Source: Acinetobacter halotolerans
Lineage (GTDB): Bacteria; Pseudomonadota; Gammaproteobacteria; Pseudomonadales; Moraxellaceae
Direction of reading: 5' to 3'
Length of the DNA: 64,000 nt
Assembly: GCF_004208515.1 (NCBI RefSeq)
Contig: NZ_SGIM01000011.1
Location: forward strand, 1-64,000
The position numbers and the translations under genes are program-made. Position 1 is the stretch's first letter, and each line of letters starts with the position of its first letter. Shown piece after piece: positions 28,758 through 37,423 of this stretch. Under the pieces are notes generated by a model. The model ran no database searches, had not been told where the DNA came from, and saw nothing but the letters and a program-made list of their open reading frames with translations.

Positions 28758-28784
28758 GAGGTATGACTTGATTGGTCATACCTC
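28758..28784 (+). repeat. Perfect 10-bp hairpin before the XapX gene
   Basis: GAGGTATGAC, 7-base loop, GTCATACCTC. No T-run follows, so it is not a standard terminator. It lies 13 bp upstream of the XapX start and could affect mRNA stability or initiation. Confidence 0.6.
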
Positions 28785-28797
28785 TGAGATTTCCGCG

Positions 28798-28965
28798 ATG
28801 AAAATGTACCTCTTATCTTTGGGAGTGGGGTTGTTGGTCGGCGTGTTGTATTACGTTTTAAATGTACGTTCGCCAGCTCCACCAATTGTTGCTTTAGTTG
28901 GATTGTTGGGTATGGTTGTGGGTGAAAAACTCATACCTCTGATTAAAGACTTTTTCCCTTCATAG
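28798..28965 (+). CDS. XapX domain small membrane protein
   Basis: A 55-residue protein consisting of two hydrophobic helices around the motif VGLLVGVLYYVLNVRSPAPP and ending in GMVVGEKLIP. This is the XapX domain (TIGR03510), named from a gene near the xanthosine locus; its role is unknown, possibly transport-related. The start at 28798 gives the usual domain length but has no clear ribosome-binding site. An upstream in-frame ATG lies in the hairpin before it. Confidence 0.85.
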   Translation: MKMYLLSLGVGLLVGVLYYVLNVRSPAPPIVALVGLLGMVVGEKLIPLIKDFFPS

Positions 28966-29068
28966 CCTATAACGCTAGGTGTGATTTAAAAGCATATAAA
29001 TTATTCAGTATTGTAGATCTTTAAATCATACATCTAGCCTCTTTTTAATTTCTTTTGTAGGGGGAGTG

Positions 29069-30418
29069 ATGAAATATCTTTCGATTCAAACAAGAACAAT
29101 GGCGCTTTGTGGTTTTTATCTTTGTAGTCTGACTACATCGACTTATATCTATGCAGATGAATTTTATTCACAAAATCGTCAGTATTTATTAGGAGATTGG
29201 AACGGAAAGCGTAACAATCTATCTGATCAAGGTATTGATTTTAATCTCTCTTTCACCAATGAAACCGCGACCAATATAGATGGTGGCTTTAACGATGATT
29301 CAACTGTTCGTAATGCTAATCAGTGGACTTTTGGAACGACTTTAGATCTGGAGAAATTGAGTGGTTGGCAGAATACTCAAGCAAAAATTAGTATCAGCAA
29401 ACGAGATGGTCGATCATTATCTACGGACCGTATAGCTGATCCAAGAACTGGTCAATTTAGTAACGTGCAAGAGATTAGTGGACGTGGCCCTGTTTGGCGA
29501 TTGAGTCAGGCTTCGATTCAAAAGGGTTTTGAGCAACAAGGAATCACTGTAAAGCTAGGTCGAATGAATATGGGGGAAGATTTCAATTCTGCACCCTGCG
29601 AGTTCCAAAACTTAACACTTTGTGGCTCTCAAGTCGGTAAAACTGTTTCTGAACTCTGGTATAACTGGCCCATTACGGTTTGGGCTGCAAATATTAAATA
29701 TGATCTCAATTCCGCTTCAACTTTAGCTATAGGCGTGTATGAATCCAATCCTGAAAATACAAAAAGGAGTAAAGGCTTTAATCTAAGTACGGATGGTTCA
29801 AAAGGTGTGTTAATCCCTGTGGAGTGGGTTTGGAGACCACAGCCAAATGGTCTAAATGGCATCTATCGCTTCGGTGCATTTTATAGTACGGCTGACGCGA
29901 TTGATGTGTTAAGAGATGCGCAAGGCGAAGCCCAATTATTAGCTCAACAACGACAAGTACATTCAGGCAAATACAATACTTGGTTTGTGGCACAACAACA
30001 GTTGACACAACATTCTGATGATCCTAAACGTGGACTAACCTTTTTTCTCAATTTAAATATCAATGATAAAGCCACTTCAGAGCTGCTGAGTTCACAACAG
30101 ATTGCTTTGCAATATAAAGGCTTATTTAATGCACGACCAAATGACTCGATGGGATTGGGTTTAGCAAGAACGGAAGTAAATAAGCGATTACGAGTACGGC
30201 AGGAATTGGAAAATAAGGTCAATCAAATTACAGATTATCAAAATCCAGCATATGTGCCTGTTCAATATGATGAAACAAATGTTGAGCTGAATTACACATT
30301 TAATTGGTCACCTAGTGTGATGTTTCGTCCTAATCTCCAGTTTGTACATCAGGCAGGTGGTCTCAAAGAGGTCAAGGATGCTTGGGTTTTTGGATTAACC
30401 ACACGTTTAAACTTCTAA
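29069..30418 (+). CDS. OprB-family outer membrane porin
   Basis: An outer membrane beta-barrel of 449 residues. A signal peptide ends around STYIYA-D (residue 30). The N-terminal LLGDWNGKRNNLSDQGIDFNL is the hallmark of carbohydrate-selective porins of the OprB family (PF04966), and the protein ends with a terminal Phe (GLTTRLNF) needed for barrel assembly. ATG 29069 is chosen because GGGGAG is 3 bp before a GTG at 29066 but well spaced for ATG. The substrate is probably the compound processed by the hydrolases upstream. Confidence 0.9.
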   Translation: MKYLSIQTRTMALCGFYLCSLTTSTYIYADEFYSQNRQYLLGDWNGKRNNLSDQGIDFNLSFTNETATNIDGGFNDDSTVRNANQWTFGTTLDLEKLSGWQNTQAKISISKRDGRSLSTDRIADPRTGQFSNVQEISGRGPVWRLSQASIQKGFEQQGITVKLGRMNMGEDFNSAPCEFQNLTLCGSQVGKTVSELWYNWPITVWAANIKYDLNSASTLAIGVYESNPENTKRSKGFNLSTDGSKGVLIPVEWVWRPQPNGLNGIYRFGAFYSTADAIDVLRDAQGEAQLLAQQRQVHSGKYNTWFVAQQQLTQHSDDPKRGLTFFLNLNINDKATSELLSSQQIALQYKGLFNARPNDSMGLGLARTEVNKRLRVRQELENKVNQITDYQNPAYVPVQYDETNVELNYTFNWSPSVMFRPNLQFVHQAGGLKEVKDAWVFGLTTRLNF

Positions 30419-30443
30419 TCAAACAATAAATAAGGTGGAAATA

Positions 30444-31151
30444 ATGCAAACCGAATTTGAGAGAAAACATAGTGTCTGGAGAACATGCCGTGATCCTGTT
30501 TTACTGACGATAGTTGGTGGTGCGATTGATACGATCGGCTTTATCGCTTTATTTGGATTTTTTACAGCACACGTAACAGGTAACTTGGTTTTAGCTGGTG
30601 CTGCTTGGGTTAAAGGCGGTGCAGGGTTGTGGATTAAATTAGCCGCTATTCCGCTATTTATTCTAACTGTTGCAATCACTAAATATTTGATTGATAAAAG
30701 TAGTCAAAAAAGTAAAACCTTATCTGCTTTATTTCTGGCGGAAGCAATATTTCTAACAGCTTTTATGCTGGCGGGTATTTATTTTGAACCTTTTACCAAC
30801 CCAGATAGCATTACCATTGCGGTGACTGGGGGATTAGGACTTATTGCTTTGGCGATACGTAATACTTCGAGTAAAACACTGATTAAGCATATCAGTCCAA
30901 GTACGATGATGACAGGGAACACGACTCAACTCGGCATTGATATTTCTAACTATCTTCGGAATCGATCCGCAGAAAATCGAAGTAAGCTTGAGCATAGTCT
31001 AAGTATTGTTTTAGGTTTCGTTATTGGGGCTTTTTTAGGTGCATTGCTATATGTTTATTTAGATTTTTGGAGTGTTGCATTCTTTATTTTACCAGTCTTG
31101 TATCTATCATTTTTAGCTTCTCAAGACCTTTTTATTATGCCTGACACTTAG
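30444..31151 (+). CDS. YoaK/DUF1275 family inner membrane protein
   Basis: A 235-residue polytopic protein with about six membrane segments. It has the DUF1275 signatures DTIGFIALFGFFTAHVTGNLVLAGA near residue 27 and MMTGNTTQLGIDI near 155. Function is unknown; often called a YoaK-type small-molecule transporter without direct proof. The ATG at 30444 has AAGGTGG upstream, 25 bp after the porin, so co-transcription is likely. Confidence 0.88.
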   Translation: MQTEFERKHSVWRTCRDPVLLTIVGGAIDTIGFIALFGFFTAHVTGNLVLAGAAWVKGGAGLWIKLAAIPLFILTVAITKYLIDKSSQKSKTLSALFLAEAIFLTAFMLAGIYFEPFTNPDSITIAVTGGLGLIALAIRNTSSKTLIKHISPSTMMTGNTTQLGIDISNYLRNRSAENRSKLEHSLSIVLGFVIGAFLGALLYVYLDFWSVAFFILPVLYLSFLASQDLFIMPDT

Positions 31152-31160
31152 AGGTTAAAA

Positions 31161-31745
31161 ATGAATAAAAGTAGATTGGAAGCAATTAGTGATGGCGTAA
31201 TTGCTATTGTCATCACGGTAATGTTAATTGAGCTTAATATTCCGCAGGGTAATACTTTTGCAGCTTTACAGCATGAGTTTCATGCGATTCTCAGCTATGT
31301 ACTGAGCTTTATTTATCTAGGTATTTATTGGAGTAATCATCATCATTTGTTTCAATTAGTCAAAACGGTAAATGGAAAAATCATGTGGGTTAATCTACAT
31401 CTCATTTTCTGGCTCACCATGATTCCTTTTACAACAGCGTGGTCAGCGCAGAGTAATTATGCACCCATCCCAACAGCGACTTTTGCTTTTATTTTATTCA
31501 TGTGTTCGTTGTCTTATGATATTCTCCAAAGATTGATTATACGCGAGCAAGGTGAAAGCTCTATAGCTCGGAAGGTCTTGGGCAAAGATAAAAAACTTGC
31601 AGCTTCTGTTATCTTGTACGCCAGTTCTATTTTTTTGAGCTTTGTTGATACCCGTATTACGCTATTTATCTTGATTTTGTTGGCAATGTTGTGGTTTTTT
31701 CCAAATAAGCATATTGAAGATTATTGTTCAGCAAAACAAGAATAA
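31161..31745 (+). CDS. TMEM175/DUF1211 family potassium channel-like protein
   Basis: Inner-membrane protein of 194 residues with about six segments. The N-terminal RLEAISDGVIAIVITVMLIEL is the family signature (R-x3-FSDxxxAIxxTL, with Ile for Phe in the first position). Bacterial TMEM175 proteins form potassium-permeable tetramers. It starts 9 bp after the DUF1275 gene, so it ends the cluster that begins at 26119. Why a potassium channel would be part of a catabolic set is not clear. Confidence 0.88.
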   Translation: MNKSRLEAISDGVIAIVITVMLIELNIPQGNTFAALQHEFHAILSYVLSFIYLGIYWSNHHHLFQLVKTVNGKIMWVNLHLIFWLTMIPFTTAWSAQSNYAPIPTATFAFILFMCSLSYDILQRLIIREQGESSIARKVLGKDKKLAASVILYASSIFLSFVDTRITLFILILLAMLWFFPNKHIEDYCSAKQE

Positions 31746-31781
31746 GCGTTGTTTTTATTGAGTGAGAGGAAAATTTGCAAG

Positions 31782-33677
31782 ATGAGCTATTCAAATTTTC
31801 CTCTGATGTTGGGCTGTCTGTTTTTAATCAGCGCATGTCAGGCGATTCATTTAAAAGAAGAAAAATTAAGTCACTCATTAAAGAGTAAAGTTGATAACTT
31901 TCTACTCACCAATAAATTTAGTTATCAAACGGAAAACTTACTTTATTTGACGAAAACCAATCAAGCGCAATGCCTGAATAATGTAGATGATTGTGTTAAT
32001 CAAATCAAAAATATTAATGATAAAAAAGATGATTTCTATGCAGCGGTGAGTGAAATTTATTTGGCTAAAGCGATGAGCATGAATACTGACAGGTGCGGTA
32101 TGCTTGGTCAAATGAGTAGTTGTCTAGATCAGAAATTACATTTTTTAGATAAGAGTCTTCGCTATAGTTATGTTTATCTCTTTAAGTCAAATAGCTCAGC
32201 TCAAGAACGTATCTTTGATTATCGGTTGAATCAAGTACGAATTATTTATAATGTCTCGATTTCCCAAATGCTTACAAGTGCATTTAAACGTGATGGTCGA
32301 CTGAGCGATATTTGCTTTGAATCACACTGTTATATTTTAGATTTTAAAAAATATCCAGCGTTAGAAGCACTCCCGCTCAACTCATTTAAATCTAGTTATA
32401 ACATGAACTTTTCTGGATTTAATATTGTAAATCGTCAGGATGGTTTAGGCGCTGAGTTTGTTGCGGAGCGTGAAGAAAAACCGATTCAGCCGAAATTTAT
32501 TTTAAACCCACATGACTATTATAAAGGGCAGCCGAATCCTAATATCCATGCACCTAAATTTTTTCCAATTACTGCGATAGCAGAACCTAAAAAAGCCAGT
32601 TCAATCAATGAAATATTAGGAAATTCAAGCTTTAAAATACATTTATTTGATCCTTTTCAGACAACACGGTTTGACGTTGAAGGATACCCTTATGTCATTA
32701 CAGGAAATTATTCAGCGCCGTATGGTGCTTGGCTTGCTAAATACAATTTAGGTGCACTTGGTTATTGGACTTTAATTAATAAAGAACGAAATTTAATCAT
32801 GCCACATTTGTATATGTTGGAGCCTTATAACCCAAACAAACGCGTTATAGTTTTGATTCATGGACTTGCCAGTAGTCCAGAAGCATGGGTTTCGCTTACC
32901 AATGATATCATTGGGGCTGATGATTTAAGAGATAACTATCAAGTTTGGAATGTTTTTTACTCAACAAATATGCCAATTTTCGAAAGCCGCTACCAAATTC
33001 ATGCTTTGTTGCAACAAGCATTTAATCAACTTGATGCTTCAAGCCAAGCTGCCCATCAAGCTGTTTTGATCGGTCATAGTATGGGTGGGGTAATTAGTCG
33101 ATTGCTTGTGAGTCAGGCTGATATCTCATCAGCAGCTGTAGAGAAAATGAATACAGCGCAGTTGGCACAATATCAACAACAAGCCGTCATTAAACAACGT
33201 TTTCAATTTGAGCCATTAACCAACTTTTCCCGAGCTATTTTTATTGCTGCGCCTCATCAAGGCACGCAATATGCTGATCGTTGGTTTACACAATTTGCCC
33301 GTAAAATTATAAAATTGCCACATGAGTTTTATACTGCGGTTGAGCAAGGTCAGCAGTTGAGTAGGTCAAATGAAAAAGGTTTGATTGAAAATGGTGCGGG
33401 TGATTTGAGTCATGGTTCTAAATTTATGCAGCTCAGCAAAGAGATTCAACCTAGAAAAAATGTTATTTATCATTCGATTGTCGGTAATTCAACTTCAGGA
33501 CAATCGGTCGATAGAATGACAGATGGTATAGTGCCTTATCAAAGTTCTCATTTACCCAAGGCTGCTTCAGAGTTGATTATTCGTGGTGGGCATTCTATCC
33601 AAGAAACACCAGAAGCTATTCTGGAAATACGACGTATATTACGTTTACACTTGGCTCAAATAAAAGCTGAATCATAA
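31782..33677 (+). CDS. Lipoprotein alpha/beta hydrolase with long N-terminal domain
   Basis: A 631-residue protein. The signal peptide ends in a lipobox ISAC with Cys19. Residues ~20-350 have no family I recognise and include a Cys-spaced region (CGMLGQMSSCLD, ~105). The C-terminal half is an alpha/beta hydrolase: oxyanion motif LIHGLASSPEAW (~362), nucleophile elbow GHSMGG (~435), and probable catalytic His in RGGHSIQETP near 605. Likely a surface or periplasmic esterase. ATG 31782 is used, with GAGAGGA ~10 bp upstream. It starts 36 bp after the TMEM175 gene. Confidence 0.85.
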   Translation: MSYSNFPLMLGCLFLISACQAIHLKEEKLSHSLKSKVDNFLLTNKFSYQTENLLYLTKTNQAQCLNNVDDCVNQIKNINDKKDDFYAAVSEIYLAKAMSMNTDRCGMLGQMSSCLDQKLHFLDKSLRYSYVYLFKSNSSAQERIFDYRLNQVRIIYNVSISQMLTSAFKRDGRLSDICFESHCYILDFKKYPALEALPLNSFKSSYNMNFSGFNIVNRQDGLGAEFVAEREEKPIQPKFILNPHDYYKGQPNPNIHAPKFFPITAIAEPKKASSINEILGNSSFKIHLFDPFQTTRFDVEGYPYVITGNYSAPYGAWLAKYNLGALGYWTLINKERNLIMPHLYMLEPYNPNKRVIVLIHGLASSPEAWVSLTNDIIGADDLRDNYQVWNVFYSTNMPIFESRYQIHALLQQAFNQLDASSQAAHQAVLIGHSMGGVISRLLVSQADISSAAVEKMNTAQLAQYQQQAVIKQRFQFEPLTNFSRAIFIAAPHQGTQYADRWFTQFARKIIKLPHEFYTAVEQGQQLSRSNEKGLIENGAGDLSHGSKFMQLSKEIQPRKNVIYHSIVGNSTSGQSVDRMTDGIVPYQSSHLPKAASELIIRGGHSIQETPEAILEIRRILRLHLAQIKAES

Positions 33678-33680
33678 AGA

Positions 33681-33707
33681 AATCCCTAAGATCTTCACTT
33701 AGGGATT
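33681..33707 (-). terminator. Hairpin terminator of the MFS gene
   Basis: AATCCCTAAG and CTTAGGGATT around a 7-base loop, followed on the minus strand by TTCTTT. It lies 10 bp after the MFS stop. Confidence 0.65.
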
Positions 33708-33717
33708 GAGCATAAAT

Positions 33718-35286
33718 TTATGGAGCAATAAAGTGACTTACCTTGGGTGGCGTATCACCACGATGTAGTGCATGTATCTCAGCTTGTAGTTTTTGATCCT
33801 CAAAAGTGACTCTTTCATGTTGACGTAAATGTTCTACCCATGAGCTTACCAAGAAATATTCAATAAACTTGCTGTCATTATTTGAATCTTGAAAAATCCC
33901 CCACGAGTAAGCACCATCTCTATATCGTTGATGTTTAAACATATCCATCAGTTCAACAAATTTATCTCGATTTTGTGCTGAAATCTGGTATTCAATAAAA
34001 ATCATCACAGGTCCTCGATCTGGACGAATTTCATCTATGACCAGCGGGGCAGGCCAGTGTGAAGATGGTGCTAAGTTCAGCTCTTGTCCCTTAGCTAAAT
34101 TAAAGAAGCGGCTAATCGGTAAAACCAAACATAAGCAGATTGAGGCTGTTAATAAGCTGGTTTGAATACTGGTAATAGAAGCAAGTTGTCCCCAAATCAA
34201 ACTGCCAAGACTCATGGAGCCGAAGAAAAAAGTGACAAAGATTGCTAATCCTCGAGCACGAACCCATTCAGGTAATGACACTTGGGCAGATACATTGAGA
34301 TTGGTGAGCACTGTAAGCCAAGAAAATCCAGCGATAAAACTAGCCATATAAGCCAAACCCAGATTCGGGATTAAAGCAAAAACAAACATGGCCAGTGCTG
34401 TGCCTAAACTACCAAAAACTACCAATTGATCGGTATTTAGCTTCTTTTTTAGCTTTGGCAAGGTAAATGCACCGACGACAGCACCGACACCGACCAATGC
34501 CAAAAGTGTTCCGTAGGTGGATGCACCACCTTTCAAGACCTCTTTTGCGATTAAAGGCAACATCGCCCAATAGGCGCTGGCGAATAGGAAAAAACTGATC
34601 GCACGAAATAAAGTGTTCTTTAATGCCTGACTATGAAAAGCGTAGCGTATACCAGTACGAATCGCGCCGAGTAGGTCTTCTTTGGGTAGTTGCCGTTGCA
34701 GCGTTGGTGCTGGTTTCCACCAAAATAGCGCGGTGATTACGACTAAAAAAGTGAGTGCATTTAAGAAAAATGGGTAAGCTATACCCAAGGTTGTAATGAT
34801 CAGACCAGCGATTGCAGGGCCAATTGCTCGACTGATATTAATCCCCACGCTGTTTACAGCAACTGCTTGTTGCAAAGCGTCTTTGGGAACAAGACTTGGA
34901 ACGATTGCTTGCCAAACTGGTGCAGTAAATGCCGTACCAACTCCCATTAAAAAGGTAATGCCGATAATCGTGAGTGGTGTAACTGCATTAATATAGACTA
35001 AATATCCTAATAATAATGCGAACAGCGCTAAAAATGACTGAGTGATCAGTAGAATTTTTCGTCGATCAAAAATATCAGCGAAAGCGCCTGCGGGTAACGC
35101 TAATAAAAATATCGGTAATGAAGTAGCAGTTTGAATGAGTGCGACCCAAATCGGTGAGTCGGTTAAACCTGCCATTAACCAGCCCGCACCGACATCATGC
35201 ATCCATGTGCCAATATTGGAACAGACGGTTGCTATCCATAGAATTGTAAATGTTTTAGAGTGAAATGGATTTGTTGAATTAGACAT
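33718..35286 (-). CDS. MFS transporter, EntS-like (PF05977)
   Basis: A 522-residue exporter. About ten to twelve membrane segments cover residues 10-405, with MFS motif A GAFADIFDRRKIL near 70. The last ~95 residues form a soluble alpha/beta barrel-like domain (VMIFIEYQISAQNRDKFVELM onward), the usual tail of PF05977 (TMDSF/EntS type) proteins. Substrates in the family include siderophores and drugs; none can be assigned here. The ATG at 35286 was chosen over a GTG three codons earlier. It is monocistronic. Confidence 0.88.
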   Translation of the reverse strand: MSNSTNPFHSKTFTILWIATVCSNIGTWMHDVGAGWLMAGLTDSPIWVALIQTATSLPIFLLALPAGAFADIFDRRKILLITQSFLALFALLLGYLVYINAVTPLTIIGITFLMGVGTAFTAPVWQAIVPSLVPKDALQQAVAVNSVGINISRAIGPAIAGLIITTLGIAYPFFLNALTFLVVITALFWWKPAPTLQRQLPKEDLLGAIRTGIRYAFHSQALKNTLFRAISFFLFASAYWAMLPLIAKEVLKGGASTYGTLLALVGVGAVVGAFTLPKLKKKLNTDQLVVFGSLGTALAMFVFALIPNLGLAYMASFIAGFSWLTVLTNLNVSAQVSLPEWVRARGLAIFVTFFFGSMSLGSLIWGQLASITSIQTSLLTASICLCLVLPISRFFNLAKGQELNLAPSSHWPAPLVIDEIRPDRGPVMIFIEYQISAQNRDKFVELMDMFKHQRYRDGAYSWGIFQDSNNDSKFIEYFLVSSWVEHLRQHERVTFEDQKLQAEIHALHRGDTPPKVSHFIAP

Positions 35287-35600
35287 TGGACCCACGCCTA
35301 AAGTAATTTTATATCATATTGTTATAACGTTTTTTTTAAATTGAATCAGTGAATTTTTATCTAAATTAAAGAAGAATTGAAAATGATCTAGTTCAGTATA
35401 TTCTTTAGAATTAACTTTAATTTTTTATCTGTAAACCAGATAACTTTGTTTTGACATTTACGGTAACTTTTTTAAATAATTTATCGCTTACCGCAATCAG
35501 TATCGTTATTTATGCGGTAATTCATGAGAAAGCATGAATAATAAGTAAAATTAAGTATTGTTGTATTACAATGTTTTTGAGAAGTGGCGAAAAGCAAATG
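35287..35600. other. Intergenic region with 8-bp inverted repeat downstream of tRNA-Arg
   Basis: About 310 bp, AT-rich. Holds TTACCGCA (35488-35495) and TGCGGTAA (35513-35520), a perfect 8-bp inverted repeat with a 17-base spacer. A related GGTAA occurs at 35462-35466. No coding potential seen. The MFS promoter must be here. Confidence 0.5.
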
Positions 35601-35676
35601 TGGTGCGCTCAGCGGGACTCGAACCCACGCCACAGGCTTCGGAGACCTGTACTCTATCCAGTTGAGCTATGAGCGC
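35601..35676 (-). tRNA. tRNA-Arg (anticodon CCG)
   Basis: A full cloverleaf of 76 bases including encoded CCA. The acceptor GCGCTCA pairs with TGAGCGC, and the anticodon stem CAGGT/GCCTG closes the loop CTCCGAA (anticodon CCG). The T arm GTGGG-TTCGAGT-CCCGC and a 4-base variable region complete the fold. It reads CGG arginine codons. Confidence 0.97.
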
Positions 35677-35687
35677 ATGTGTGCCAC

Positions 35688-35716
35688 ATCATAGGCAAAA
35701 AATACTTATAGGTAAA
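35688..35716 (-). promoter_or_regulatory. Candidate promoter of tRNA-Arg
   Basis: On the minus strand TTTACC (35711-35716), 17-bp spacer, TATGAT (35688-35693), ending 11 bp before the mature tRNA 5' end. Confidence 0.5.
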
Positions 35717-35798
35717 TATATACCTTTAAACAAAAATGCTTCTTGATTATTAAAACAACGATTTTACTCTTATTTAGAAATACTCATCCCGATATACA

Positions 35799-36371
35799 CT
35801 ATAAATGCTGCACTGAGTAATTAATCAATTTCAACGTTTGATTCAACTGACTTGGTGCAATGCGAGATTCCTGTAGAGACGTAATCCATTGCATCTGACA
35901 AAGTTTGAGTTGAGATATAGTTTTGCTTTGTTGTATCTGCTGAATCAATGGTTTTGCCATTAAACCGCAATAGGTGGTTAGTGTTTGAATCATGACTTGC
36001 TGAACTTCGACAAAAGAAAGTTTTTCTAACGCAAGCACCTCTTCAATATTTTCATTGTTCGTCGGTATTGTTGTATCTACGCTTTGTGTCGGCATAGATT
36101 GCGTTAAATTGTTCGTCTTATGATTTTCTATGTATAAATTTTCTTGGATCTTAGTTTTTGTAGTTGATGAAGTTTGCTCAGCCAATAAGCCCATGTCGAT
36201 TAATTGTTGAACCAGCTCAGTTGGGGCAATTTTTTTCTTATAATCGTGATCAAGTGTCTGGAAATCTTCATGATCAATCAGCAGTAATAAACGACGTTGA
36301 CGCGCATTCAGAGCAATATTACGTTGTTGGAGCGCGTGTTGTCCAAGTTCTGTCTTAAAAAAATGTGACAT
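35799..36371 (-). CDS. Protein of unknown function, 190 residues
   Basis: No family recognised with confidence. The N-terminal ~75 residues (MSHFFKTELGQHALQQRN, then NARQRRLLLLIDHEDF, then TELVQQLIDMGLL) look like a winged-helix-type module. A Thr/Asn/Gln-rich linker follows to ~residue 110, and a helical C-terminal domain (VEVQQVMIQTLTTYCGLMAKPLIQQI) ends the protein. The ATG at 36371 follows GGGGG; the upstream in-frame TTG is weaker. Flanked by tRNA-Arg and the ExoX-like gene, transcribed alone. Confidence 0.7.
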   Translation of the reverse strand: MSHFFKTELGQHALQQRNIALNARQRRLLLLIDHEDFQTLDHDYKKKIAPTELVQQLIDMGLLAEQTSSTTKTKIQENLYIENHKTNNLTQSMPTQSVDTTIPTNNENIEEVLALEKLSFVEVQQVMIQTLTTYCGLMAKPLIQQIQQSKTISQLKLCQMQWITSLQESRIAPSQLNQTLKLINYSVQHL

Positions 36372-36471
36372 CTTTTTTGTATCCCCCAATCAAAAAATTG
36401 ATAGGGGCTAAGATACGTTTGAATAATGACATTTATGTTAATAATTTATTAAATATCATTGGGTTGATATT

Positions 36472-37164
36472 TTATTTAATGAGTTTGGTCTCTAAAGCTT
36501 TACGTAAATAAATATCTAAATCATCTTGGCGTAGTAACCATTGAATATAGTCGGCTGGTAAGTCTTGAATGGCGGTACCTTTATGTTTACCAAAAGTGAT
36601 CGTTTTAGGAATACGTGCTTCTTCTGAGGCAAGATAAAGTTGTTCAATATTTTGAATGTCCAACTGATGAATAATGTGCATCAAAATATTGGCTGTTAAG
36701 ATGATATCAGCATCAGCACGATGCGCGCCTTTTAACATTTCTCGTGCCTTATCGCTGCCTTTCGCGATTAAATAAATTAAAGCTGAAATATTGTGTGCTT
36801 CAGCATCTTCCCATACTCGTCGTGCGAGCGCTAATGTACAAATCGGTTTTAATTTTGAAGTATCCACACCACATTTGGCGATGGCTGTCACATCATAATC
36901 AACATTATGACCAATGATATAAGTGGTTTGTTCTGGCAGTTGGAAGGTATTGTAAAACGGTTGATCGATTAGATCTGATTCTAAAATATGATGCACCGCC
37001 ATTGCGGCAAAGGAAATCGGTTGACCGACTTGATAGAGCTGATCAAAGATTTTCTTTTTATCTAAGCTTAATTTTCCATTTTCTATTTCGATGGGTGCAT
37101 AAGCGATTTCAATCGGCAAACCATTTAGCGTATGTGTTTCAGTATCTAAGATAATGGCTTGCAT
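36472..37164 (-). CDS. exoX: Exodeoxyribonuclease X-like DEDDh exonuclease
   Basis: A 230-residue protein. The exonuclease fold has Exo I ILDTET (Asp7, Glu9), Exo II around GHNVDYD (~93), and Exo III with GAHRADADI (His~147, Asp~151). The C-terminus carries a DUF3820-type module (ITFGKHKGTAIQDLPADYIQWLL), the usual companion of ExoX-like nucleases. ExoX degrades DNA 3' to 5' in mismatch repair and recombination. The assignment to ExoX rather than a DnaQ epsilon paralogue rests on the C-terminal module. Confidence 0.88.
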   Translation of the reverse strand: MQAIILDTETHTLNGLPIEIAYAPIEIENGKLSLDKKKIFDQLYQVGQPISFAAMAVHHILESDLIDQPFYNTFQLPEQTTYIIGHNVDYDVTAIAKCGVDTSKLKPICTLALARRVWEDAEAHNISALIYLIAKGSDKAREMLKGAHRADADIILTANILMHIIHQLDIQNIEQLYLASEEARIPKTITFGKHKGTAIQDLPADYIQWLLRQDDLDIYLRKALETKLIK

Positions 37165-37423
37165 GATGTTAAACCTAAGACGAATTTAGAATTTTATTAT
37201 CTTACAAGAAATTCTATAAAAGCGGGGCGAATGATCGATTGTATTGCTTGATATTTTAAAAAATTGAGAGCGCGTTGCATAAAGAAAAGTCAAAAAATAG
37301 AATAAATGATAAAAAAGTACTTGAAACAATTTTGTAATAGGCGTAATTCTTGTTGCTGTAATTGCCTTAGAGGAGTCATTTCTAAGGATAAAATCATAAA
37401 TAAAATAGTTAAGGAAAAACGAG

